Shown piece after piece: positions 1 through 5,694 of a DNA stretch of 6,466 nt (positions within the stretch are counted from its first letter, which is position 1; each line of letters begins with the position of its first letter). The notes beneath the pieces are model-generated. The model was not told where the DNA came from, made no database searches, and saw only the letters and a program-made list of their open reading frames with translations. Origin of the DNA: Gammaproteobacteria bacterium (GTDB lineage Bacteria > Pseudomonadota > Gammaproteobacteria > GCA-001735895); contig JAOUJX010000245.1 in the NCBI GenBank assembly GCA_029882955.1, forward strand, positions 1 to 6,466. The letters run 5' to 3'. Position numbers and translations under genes: made by a program.

Positions 1-353
1 TAATCGAGATGCCTGCGAATATCGATGTTTTCGTATTCGGTATGGTGCTGGTGAAGCAGTCGCCGGGTTCGGCCAAAGGCATGGTGTTTGTGACGCTGGA
101 AGACGAAAAAGGTTTTATAAACCTGGCTTTCACACCACAGGCTTATATGCGCTTCCATCAGCAGATAGATCGGCAGCCTTATCTGTGCGTGGTGGGAAAA
201 TTACAACGCGTGAACGAATCGCATTCGATTCTGGTAAAGCGTGTGTTTATTGAAGAGCTTAGCGCCAGTCTGTTATCGATGCGAGAGCGAGGGCGGCAAC
301 CGGATACCTCTGAAACGGCAGTTGAACTGGTTAAGCCGAGGGCGTTTCATTGA
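1..353 (+). CDS. dnaE2: Error-prone DNA polymerase DnaE2 (ImuC), C-terminal fragment, cut by the window start
   Basis: This is the last ~117 codons of a gene that continues upstream. The frame is open to the window edge (first full codon at base 3), so the ATG at 9 is probably an internal Met rather than the start. The visible part is an OB-fold: a beta strand FVFGMVLVKQ, then PGSAKGMVFVTLEDE followed by GFINLAF, and a later strand LCVVGKLQR. This pattern is characteristic of the nucleic-acid-binding domain at the C terminus of C-family polymerase alpha subunits, and the PG-AKG-FVTLEDE version is typical of DnaE2/ImuC. A polar tail ends in VKPRAFH, resembling the short conserved DnaE2 C terminus. 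In known systems DnaE2 works with ImuA and ImuB in SOS-induced translesion synthesis; those genes would lie upstream, outside the window. The alternatives are the tail of replicative DnaE or a stand-alone OB protein, both less likely. Confidence 0.82.
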   Translation, partial: IEMPANIDVFVFGMVLVKQSPGSAKGMVFVTLEDEKGFINLAFTPQAYMRFHQQIDRQPYLCVVGKLQRVNESHSILVKRVFIEELSASLLSMRERGRQPDTSETAVELVKPRAFH

Positions 354-455
354 TTTGTGTTTTTTTATAAGTCGCAAGCGATAGCTTTTCTCTGGCTGTG
401 ACAGTTATATTAAGCTCTGGATAAAGCGTGCATCATCGCGATGAACGAGGTGAAA

Positions 456-695
456 ATGGATTTTATCGCAAACATCATCAACCTGGGGCACTACCCGACC
501 GCCAGTGTTCTCAATGGTGATCGCAGTGGTGACCGGGCGCGTCTGCTGCCGGTGCTGTGTTATAGCGAACAGCAAAACCTGCAAAATAGTGAGGCTGTAC
601 GCAAACTTTTCTGGGGCGCTCTAATAAATAGTAATCAAAGACAGCAGAAACTCGCCGGTTTTCCAGATATTCTCAAAAACTGGCACGCCGATTAG
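456..695 (+). CDS. Possible small protein of unknown function, 79 residues
   Basis: I do not recognise this protein. The ATG at 456 is preceded by GAGG at 447-450 with five bases between, a better start than the in-frame ATG at 441. Codons up to about base 615 look gene-like, with frequent CTG, CCG, GTG and CGC and few rare codons, which argues for real or formerly real coding. The last 75 bases (621-695) lie antisense to the 3' end of the convergent protease gene, and codon choice changes there. That fits either an overlapping convergent gene or an ORF that has lost its true end and runs into its neighbour. The product is soluble and mixed-charge, with no signal peptide, membrane segment or recognisable motif. 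It could also be a chance ORF. Confidence 0.35.
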   Translation: MDFIANIINLGHYPTASVLNGDRSGDRARLLPVLCYSEQQNLQNSEAVRKLFWGALINSNQRQQKLAGFPDILKNWHAD

Positions 696-1262
696 ATTAA
701 GGCCAATTAAGGCAAAAAGCACATATACGCCGTATCGATGGTTGAAATTCAGATAGCTTATGGCGAGGTGGCGGGGCAGAAAATAGGGCAAAATATAATG
801 ACCGTCCAAAGGGCCAATCGGTAACAGGTTGAACAGCATTAAAAGCAGATTGATTAGTGCCAGATAAGTGAAAAAGAACTCAGGCCCCTGCCCCTGAAGA
901 AAATCGAGGTCTATCGCCAGACCGGTTAGATATAAGTTAAACGAGATTACGGCTACCAGCAGATTCATACCTGGTCCGGCAGCGGCTACCAACAGGGAAG
1001 CCCAGCGAGATCGATAATTAGCAGGATTGGTCGGCACTGGCTTTGCATATCCAATGCCGATCATAATCACCATTAATAGTCCAAGTGGGTCGATATGGGC
1101 GAGAGGATTTAGTGTCAGACGCCCCGCCTGCTCGGCGGTATCGTCGCCAAACCATTTGGCGACGATACCGTGACCGTATTCGTGAAAAGTCAGCGATACG
1201 ATTAACGCGATGAGAATTAATATGAAAAGCGCATATTGTTGTTGATAGAGCAGGAATATCAT
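621..1262 (-). CDS. Site-2 protease family (peptidase M50) integral membrane metalloprotease
   Basis: A 213-residue, very hydrophobic protein with the three hallmarks of zinc-dependent site-2 proteases. HEYGH at residues 27-31 is the HExxH zinc/catalytic motif within the first membrane segment, AAAGPGMN is at 93-100, and NLLPIGPLDG at 145-154 contains the third zinc ligand, Asp153. The size and lack of a PDZ domain match the minimal M50B-like group rather than RseP (about 450 residues). Enzymes of this superfamily cleave within the membrane. The substrate of this small group is generally unknown, and nothing here names one. The family often has NPxxHxDPxG, and NPLAHIDPLG is present at 52-61. 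The start at 1262 has no strong ribosome-binding site, but the N terminus aligns naturally with the first membrane helix. It is divergent from the GGDEF-like gene and shares the AT-rich region with it. Confidence 0.9.
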   Translation of the reverse strand: MIFLLYQQQYALFILILIALIVSLTFHEYGHGIVAKWFGDDTAEQAGRLTLNPLAHIDPLGLLMVIMIGIGYAKPVPTNPANYRSRWASLLVAAAGPGMNLLVAVISFNLYLTGLAIDLDFLQGQGPEFFFTYLALINLLLMLFNLLPIGPLDGHYILPYFLPRHLAISYLNFNHRYGVYVLFALIGLNLIGVPVFENIWKTGEFLLSLITIY

Positions 1263-1292
1263 CTTTGGTATTGTACGAATGACTGGATGATT

Positions 1293-1317
1293 ATTAAATA
1301 AGTATATTAATAAGTAT
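1293..1317. repeat. Imperfect AT-rich tandem repeat, two units of 12-13 bases
   Basis: ATTAAATAAGTAT (1293-1305) is followed at once by ATTAATAAGTAT (1306-1317), the same unit minus one A. AATAAGTAT is shared exactly. It lies 31-55 bases upstream of the protease ATG, where a promoter or bendable DNA would be expected. It could be a repeated operator half-site or simple low-complexity drift; I cannot tell which. Confidence 0.4.
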
Positions 1318-1373
1318 TTGAAATTAAGAAAGTTATAATTACTGTCGGTGTAACTGAATTTTAGTTTCTGGAT

Positions 1374-1389
1374 TGTGACTCAATTCACT
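1374..1389. promoter_or_regulatory. Candidate CRP/FNR-family (CRP-type) operator
   Basis: TGTGA (1374-1378), six bases, then TCACT (1385-1389). This matches nine of ten core bases of the CRP consensus TGTGA-N6-TCACA. The site lies 97 bases upstream of the GTG start of the GGDEF-like gene and 111 bases upstream of the protease ATG, so it could serve either promoter. Cyclic AMP-CRP/Vfr regulators are common in gammaproteobacteria, but no such regulator is encoded here and the assignment is by motif only. Confidence 0.4.
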
Positions 1390-1441
1390 ACTATGAAATT
1401 AAAATCAAAATATATGGCGAAATAACTTAAAATAGGCAAAA

Positions 1442-1458
1442 ATCTGGTCCCAGGATCT
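1442..1458 (+). repeat. 17-base exact direct repeat, copy 1 (leader of the GGDEF-like gene)
   Basis: ATCTGGTCCCAGGATCT occurs here and again at 2324-2340 inside the downstream gene. Both copies lie in the same reading frame relative to that gene (reading IWSQDL), although copy 1 is upstream of the GTG start and follows an in-frame TAG at 1433-1435. The repeat contains a short inverted element, CTGG-TC-CCAG. A 17-base identity is not expected by chance in a window this size. Confidence 0.7.
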
Positions 1459-1471
1459 GGTTCAATCATTT

Positions 1472-1489
1472 AAGGGTAAAAACGTAGTG
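1472..1489 (+). promoter_or_regulatory. Ribosome-binding site and GTG start of the GGDEF-like gene
   Basis: AAGGG at 1472-1476 lies ten bases before the GTG at 1487, slightly long but usable spacing. The frame is open back to a TAG at 1433-1435, but no ATG, GTG or TTG lies in between. GTG at 1487 is therefore the most upstream conventional start, and the only one near a Shine-Dalgarno-like sequence. Confidence 0.5.
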
Positions 1490-3325
1490 TCGCAAGACTT
1501 GGTCAACCGATACAAAAAGTCGATTCGTCTTTCGTTTCAGAATGCTGAAATCGAAAGTCAATATCGCAAAAAGGAAGATTCGCGTGGTCGTAGTTCCAGC
1601 GTTTTTGCTTTTAGCGTCCTGTTTTTCATCAATATCGCGTTTTGCTACCTGGAATTTCGAGCTTTTGGAGTAGAGACTTCATTGCCGATGTATGGGTATC
1701 TGGCGTCTGCCCTGCTCGCATTGTCCAATGCGCTGCTAAGTCAGTTTGGTAATAAGCCATACATGCAAAAAATTCGCCTCTTCTCCAATGTGGCGCTGAG
1801 CATGGGAGTTGTGATGGCGGCGGTTTATCTGCAAAAATATAGCGCCTACCATACTGCTGAAATGTCATTGCTGGTGATCTGGTTAGCCAGCCTCAACGCG
1901 ATGCGTTTGGTATTGAGCAGTGTCGCAAGTGTCGTTGGCATTACCGCCTATCTGATCTTGCTCTATGTCGCTGAAGTTTCTGTGTTCTGGCTAATCCTGG
2001 TAGCCGTATTCCTGATAGTCGCAGCGATGCTCGGCGGATACCTGTCCTACTTGCTTGAACGCCAGCGACGGATGCTTTTTCTCAGGGCCATGATTATTAG
2101 AGATATGAATAGTCGTCAGGAGTCCTGGGCCTTTTCCCTGATCGATCTTGATATGGCGCTGGGAGGTATCACCGATTTTAAAGAATTAATTGGGTTGTTA
2201 AAAAAATATCTGGAGCCGGTAATTAAGTTTGAGTCATACGTGCTGACTTCTCTGGAAGGTCAGGGTCCCAAGCCCATAGCCGACAAAGTCGAAGGTCGCT
2301 TATTCGAGGACGAAGACAAGACTATCTGGTCCCAGGATCTTTTAAGCAAATTGACCCAGACAAGACAGGCCACTATTAGCTCAGAGCATGAAACGGTAAA
2401 AGGCTTTCTTGGTATCCCGCAGGAAAAATTCACTTCGTACCGGCTCGATGTCCCGGTGTTTAGCGACTCAAAATTAATGGGAGTGATTAGCTTGCGCCGA
2501 GCAGACGAAGCATTTGATGATCTGGACATGATAGCTGGTGTCAGCATTTCTACGCAGGCCATGTTGATTTATAAACGCAGTACTAAAAACGCAGCTATGG
2601 TGCTGGATAGCTCAGTCCCTGACCCTGTTATCCGAAAGCCGAAACTGACTACCCCGGTCGGTCGGGACCCGGCTAAAGATTTACATAAAACGCTTGCCGA
2701 CAAAATGCTTGCGACACAATCAACGAATTTGGAATTTACCGATAATAGCGATCCTGTTGAGGAAAGTTTGGAAGAAATTGATCAGCAGGTTGCGCCTGCA
2801 GAGCTGATCAAAAAAATCAGGCAGGAAGAAGAGCAATCTAAAAAAACCATTACCCTGCTTAGCCGGGAAAATGCCGACAAGATATCAATTGACCGCTATA
2901 GATCCGCAGCTATTGAAGGGGAGCCGCTGTCCATTCTCATTATCGAAGTCGATGGCCTATCGAAATTGCGTGAGCAGGATGGGGACCAGGTTGCGTACAA
3001 GGTATTTGCCGCTATCGTTAAATATATTTTTTCTCAGGTTGATAAAGAAAAAGATGTGCTCGGTCGCTATGGTCAGAATGGTCTGAGCGTATTAATGCCG
3101 AGAGTCGATATGAATGCAGCAGAACGCTTTGCTGAGAGCATTCGCCAGTTTGTGGCCCGAGCGGTCTATAAAACCACCTTTGGTGATAAAAGCGCGACAC
3201 TCAGTATTGGCGTGGCCGCATTGACCGATGAAACCGGGGATTATGGGGCAATGGTCAAGCGCGCGGACATGGCATTATTTGTGGCCAAGAAAAATGGCCG
3301 GAACTGTGTCAAAGTTCGATTGTAG
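1487..3325 (+). CDS. Membrane protein with six TM segments, GAF-like domain and degenerate GGDEF domain
   Basis: 612 residues. The N terminus is basic and cytoplasmic, followed by six predicted membrane helices (about 39-58, 68-88, 98-115, 124-141, 144-162, 165-189). A GAF-like domain spans about 215-362, then a charged, partly coiled linker (363-465) and a GGDEF domain from about 466 to the end. The GGDEF fold is recognisable from IIEVDG (metal-type Asp489), SIGVA and KRADMALFVAKKNGRN. However, the signature after RY is GQNGL (529-533) instead of GG[D/E]EF, and the usual N-D...G-H...GD stretch reads R-E...G-D...AY. Diguanylate cyclase activity is therefore unlikely. Five residues before the signature, where active cyclases may carry the RxxD c-di-GMP inhibitory site, is KEKD (520-523), a conservative R-to-K version. 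The layout recalls PelD (membrane helices, GAF, inactive GGDEF receptor), but no pel genes are nearby. I infer a membrane signalling or receptor protein. Confidence 0.88.
   Translation: MSQDLVNRYKKSIRLSFQNAEIESQYRKKEDSRGRSSSVFAFSVLFFINIAFCYLEFRAFGVETSLPMYGYLASALLALSNALLSQFGNKPYMQKIRLFSNVALSMGVVMAAVYLQKYSAYHTAEMSLLVIWLASLNAMRLVLSSVASVVGITAYLILLYVAEVSVFWLILVAVFLIVAAMLGGYLSYLLERQRRMLFLRAMIIRDMNSRQESWAFSLIDLDMALGGITDFKELIGLLKKYLEPVIKFESYVLTSLEGQGPKPIADKVEGRLFEDEDKTIWSQDLLSKLTQTRQATISSEHETVKGFLGIPQEKFTSYRLDVPVFSDSKLMGVISLRRADEAFDDLDMIAGVSISTQAMLIYKRSTKNAAMVLDSSVPDPVIRKPKLTTPVGRDPAKDLHKTLADKMLATQSTNLEFTDNSDPVEESLEEIDQQVAPAELIKKIRQEEEQSKKTITLLSRENADKISIDRYRSAAIEGEPLSILIIEVDGLSKLREQDGDQVAYKVFAAIVKYIFSQVDKEKDVLGRYGQNGLSVLMPRVDMNAAERFAESIRQFVARAVYKTTFGDKSATLSIGVAALTDETGDYGAMVKRADMALFVAKKNGRNCVKVRL
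2324..2340 (+). repeat. 17-base exact direct repeat, copy 2 (inside the GAF-like region)
   Basis: Identical to 1442-1458. Here it encodes residues I280-L285 (IWSQDL) of the GAF-like domain. The bases on either side differ between the copies, so the identity is sharply bounded at 17. Confidence 0.7.
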
Positions 3326-3398
3326 TCCCTCTACCTCTCCTGGATCTAAATCTCCTCGTGTGACAACAAAAGAAATGAAATATCCGGTCTAACAGGTT

Positions 3399-3413
3399 AA
3401 GGTTCGCCTTTTT
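3399..3413 (+). terminator. Weak candidate intrinsic terminator
   Basis: AAGG-TTCG-CCTT followed by TTT: a four-pair stem with a four-base loop running into a five-T stretch (3409-3413). It lies between the GGDEF-like gene and tpm, ending 15 bases before the tpm ATG. The stem is short and A/T-ended, so termination would be weak at best; it could instead affect translation of tpm. Confidence 0.25.
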
Positions 3414-3428
3414 CTAAAGTAAATATTT

Positions 3429-4094
3429 ATGCAGGCAGAAGACTGGCTCGCGCGATGGCGGGAAAATCGCATCGGGTTTCACGAAGGGGGTGTCAATCCA
3501 TATCTCAGGCGTTATATCAACGAATTCAAATTAAAGCCCGGTGACAGGATTTTTATGCCACTATGCGGTAAAGCGCATGATATTGCCTGGTTAGCCGGGC
3601 AGGGCTATGAAGTCATCGGTATCGAATTATCTGATATTGCTATCGAGTCCTTTTTTGCCGAATTTAATCTACAGTACCAGCAATTTCGGTCGGATCGTTT
3701 CGTCATGCGGAAGAGCGATAATATTATTCTGCTACAGGGAGATTATTTTGATTTGCAAAGCGACGATCTTGAGGCCTGTAAACTGGTTTATGATCGGGCG
3801 GCATTAATCGCTATCGTTGAATCAAGTCGAAATCGTTATTGTTCGCATATGCAATCGATTACACCAGACGATTGCGACATGTTGCTGGTTACACTTGATT
3901 ACGATCAGACACAAATGTCGGGGCCGCCATTTTCAGTGTGCGGGGAAGAAGTGTTTTCGCATTATCAATCGGGGTATCAAATCCAGGTAGTAGAGGAAAA
4001 TGATGTGCTTGATGAGCAGCCACGTTGGCGAACACAGGGACTGACGACACTACAGGAAACTGTATTTCAATTGAAACGAGGTAAAGGCCTGTGA
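3429..4094 (+). CDS. tpm: Thiopurine S-methyltransferase
   Basis: 221 residues, full length for the bacterial family (about 215-220). The N terminus WLARWRENRIGFHEGGVNP (residues 6-24) is the family's entry motif. PLCGKAHDIAWLAGQGYEV (44-62) followed by IGIELS (63-68) forms the S-adenosylmethionine-binding Rossmann start. GDYFDL is at 104-109, YDRAAL at 121-126, LDYDQ at 156-160 and GPPFSV at 165-170; all are typical. The enzyme is cytosolic and transfers methyl from SAM to aromatic thiols. Bacterial members have been linked to methylation of selenium and tellurium compounds and to tellurite resistance, so the natural substrate here is open. The ATG at 3429 fits the family N terminus, although the ribosome-binding site is poor. 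Its stop overlaps the start of the DUF2797 gene (GTGA, 4091-4094), indicating a two-gene operon. Confidence 0.95.
   Translation: MQAEDWLARWRENRIGFHEGGVNPYLRRYINEFKLKPGDRIFMPLCGKAHDIAWLAGQGYEVIGIELSDIAIESFFAEFNLQYQQFRSDRFVMRKSDNIILLQGDYFDLQSDDLEACKLVYDRAALIAIVESSRNRYCSHMQSITPDDCDMLLVTLDYDQTQMSGPPFSVCGEEVFSHYQSGYQIQVVEENDVLDEQPRWRTQGLTTLQETVFQLKRGKGL
4078..4094 (+). promoter_or_regulatory. Ribosome-binding site and stop/start overlap coupling tpm to the DUF2797 gene
   Basis: GAGGT at 4078-4082 lies inside the end of tpm, eight bases before the GTG start at 4091. That GTG shares bases with the tpm TGA stop (4092-4094). Good spacing plus the GTGA overlap support this start and suggest translational coupling. 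Confidence 0.65.
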
Positions 4095-4903
4095 TTTATC
4101 AGGGACATTTACACAAGATGCACGTGGTGCTCGAATCACCGGTGAAATACAGGCTTGCGCTGTCCGAATCGGTTTGCATGAATGATTTTATTGGTCAGAA
4201 CGTAAAGCTTGAGTACCTGGAGGCCATCGAATGTATCCACTGTGGGCGCAAGACTAAAAAAAGCTTTAATCAGGGTTTTTGTTACCCCTGTTTTAGCAGT
4301 CTGGCGCAGTGTGATCTGTGTATCGTTTCTCCTGAAAAATGTCACTATCACCTCGGAACCTGTCGCGAGCCTGACTGGGGGCTGTCGAATTGTATGAAGC
4401 CCCATATTGTGTATCTGTCGAATACCTCTGGTGTTAAAGTCGGTATCACCCGGGAATCACAAATACCAACGCGCTGGATTGATCAGGGTGCAGTACAAGC
4501 CTTGCCGGTATTAAGGGTTTCCAGGCGCTACCACTCAGGGTTGGTCGAGACCGCTTTCAAGCAATATATTAACGATAAAACCAACTGGCGTAGCATGCTA
4601 AAGAATGAGGTAGAAGAACTCGATTTATTTCAGGTGTTCGAGGACTGCTGGGCTAAGGTTGAACCGGAGCTTAGCGATGAGATTCGAAATGATATCGAAA
4701 TTATAGCGAGCAGGTCGGGCGGGGTATCACTGCAATATCCGGCACTCAAATATCCTGACAAAGTCAGTAGTTTTAATTTCGATAAAAACCCGGTTGTAGA
4801 AGGTCGGCTCGATGCAATCAAGGGTCAGTACCTGATCCTCGATACCGGTGTTATCAATATTCGAAAATTCGCGGGATATCTGGTGAAATTGCAGCTAATG
4901 TAA
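4091..4903 (+). CDS. DUF2797 family protein with paired cysteines
   Basis: 270 residues, close to full length for DUF2797, a family without established function. After a beta-rich N terminus come C48xxC51, C64xxC67 and C74xxC77, then C84, C91 and C101 with His85, His87 and His105. The CxxC pairs look like zinc-binding knuckles. CGRKTKKSF-QGFCYPCF, GTCREPDWG (89-97) and RWIDQGA (128-134) are the family's recognisable blocks. HIVYLSNTSGVKVGITR (105-121), followed by Arg128, Glu153 (GLVET) and Asn165, resembles the order of key residues in GIY-YIG/T5orf172-type nuclease domains; that comparison is my inference. No signal peptide or membrane helix is visible. It starts with GTG, is coupled to tpm, and its 3' end overlaps the convergent gene by nine bases. 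A role in nucleic-acid binding or processing is possible but unproven. Confidence 0.85.
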   Translation: MIYQGHLHKMHVVLESPVKYRLALSESVCMNDFIGQNVKLEYLEAIECIHCGRKTKKSFNQGFCYPCFSSLAQCDLCIVSPEKCHYHLGTCREPDWGLSNCMKPHIVYLSNTSGVKVGITRESQIPTRWIDQGAVQALPVLRVSRRYHSGLVETAFKQYINDKTNWRSMLKNEVEELDLFQVFEDCWAKVEPELSDEIRNDIEIIASRSGGVSLQYPALKYPDKVSSFNFDKNPVVEGRLDAIKGQYLILDTGVINIRKFAGYLVKLQLM

Positions 4904-5617
4904 GCTGATGCTCGGTTTCTGCGAATGATAGAGCTCCATCAGAGTACGGACGTGTGCCGGGTAATTTAATGCTTCCATCTCTTTCATCCCTTCGGCAAAA
5001 AAACCACCAGCCTCGTGAGGTAGATACATTAACAATTCATTGAATGCGGCTTTCATGATATCGGGGTCGTGAGTCCGTGTTGCGACGATGCCGCGGTTAA
5101 TGTGTAACAAACGCCATGGACGCATATTATTGTGAGCCTCCAGATCCTGTTTGATTTCTTCTGTGCAGCTATCGGCTATCTCTGTCATTAAATTGAACAG
5201 TGTCTTAAGCGCTTCCTTATCCTGCAGGATATTGGCCAGTTGAGCGCAGGCATTGACGATCGGCTCCAGGTGTTTAATACGCCCGTTATAGCGTATGGTC
5301 CAGCGGGCAAATATTAATGAAATCTGCTCAATTTCTTTTCGCTTGTGCGGTAAATCAAGTTTGTTCATCAGGTCGATTAGCTTTAATAGCAGGATAAAGC
5401 CATGCGCACCGATCTCGGTGGCTTCGGAGTCATTAATGAAATGGTCGTCCAGGGCCTGCATATTAATAGTGGCGGCGACATTGAAAAACTGATCGACGGA
5501 GATCAATAAATCGTCCAGAGCTCTGCGGTGCGCTTCATCAAGTTGCGTATCCAACGCGGTTGATAGTCCGCTGAGATAATCCTTGGCTTCTTTTAGTGAT
5601 GCCATTGGGTGCTTCAT
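4895..5617 (-). CDS. Conserved-looking hypothetical protein, all-helical, 240 residues
   Basis: I do not recognise a characterised family. The sequence is almost entirely amphipathic helix, rich in Leu, Glu, Asp and Lys, with no signal peptide or membrane segment, so it is probably a soluble cytoplasmic helical-bundle or helical-repeat protein. The most conserved-looking part is the C-terminal third: LHINRGIVATRTHDPD, then YLPHEAGGFFAEGMKEM and YPAHVRTLMELY, which reads like a defined motif block rather than linker. The start at 5617 has GGAA upstream (plus-strand 5629-5632), about eleven bases before the ATG; a second in-frame ATG four codons later is an alternative. It lies 77 bases downstream of pyrD on the same strand and may be co-transcribed. 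Its 3' end overlaps the convergent DUF2797 gene by nine bases. Confidence 0.8.
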   Translation of the reverse strand: MKHPMASLKEAKDYLSGLSTALDTQLDEAHRRALDDLLISVDQFFNVAATINMQALDDHFINDSEATEIGAHGFILLLKLIDLMNKLDLPHKRKEIEQISLIFARWTIRYNGRIKHLEPIVNACAQLANILQDKEALKTLFNLMTEIADSCTEEIKQDLEAHNNMRPWRLLHINRGIVATRTHDPDIMKAAFNELLMYLPHEAGGFFAEGMKEMEALNYPAHVRTLMELYHSQKPSISLH

Positions 5618-5694
5618 ATTAATGGTTCCGGCAGGTGTTGAATAATTGACTGGGAGTCTAGCAGACTACGTGAAGACTGCCTGAAAGTTTCGGC

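Larger units (their letters stand above)
1263..1486. promoter_or_regulatory. AT-rich divergent promoter region
   Basis: These 224 bases separate the start codons of two divergent genes and must hold the promoter of each, unless either is read from further away. The region is clearly more AT-rich than its flanks. A TATAAT sits at 1334-1339 on the plus strand, but I find no good -35 box 16-18 bases upstream; the nearby TTGAAA at 1318-1323 is only 10 bases away. On the minus strand a TATACT (complement of 1301-1306) is a possible -10, also without a clear -35. The interval also holds a CRP-like palindrome at 1374-1389, an imperfect AT-rich tandem repeat at 1293-1317 and one copy of a 17-base repeat at 1442-1458. 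I see no small ORF or RNA gene in it. Confidence 0.45.

Noticed and set aside
9..353. ATG at 9 as the start of a stand-alone 114-residue OB-fold protein
   Set aside because: The frame is open to the window edge and the content matches a DnaE2 C terminus, so a gene fragment is the simpler reading.
376..389. AAGC-GATA-GCTT followed by TT, considered as a terminator for dnaE2
   Set aside because: The stem has only four pairs and the T run is too short and interrupted by C.
396..404. CTGTGACAG palindrome after dnaE2, considered as a LexA box
   Set aside because: The gammaproteobacterial LexA site needs CTGT-N8-ACAG (16 bases); here the arms are separated by a single base.
1318..1339. TTGAAA and TATAAT considered as a sigma-70 promoter pair
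   Set aside because: The spacing is 10 bases, far short of the usual 16-18, so the two boxes cannot form one promoter.
1629..3200. Minus-strand and alternative-frame ORFs inside the GGDEF-like gene
   Set aside because: They are shadows of a well-supported gene, with no recognisable protein sequence or ribosome-binding sites.
4136..4821. Antisense and alternative-frame ORFs inside the DUF2797 gene
   Set aside because: They overlap a clearly coding frame with family motifs and show no independent support.
5655..5667. AGTCT-AGC-AGACT hairpin in the pyrD downstream gap, considered as a terminator
   Set aside because: It is only five base pairs with a three-base loop and no T tract on the minus strand after it; read-through to the next gene is just as likely.
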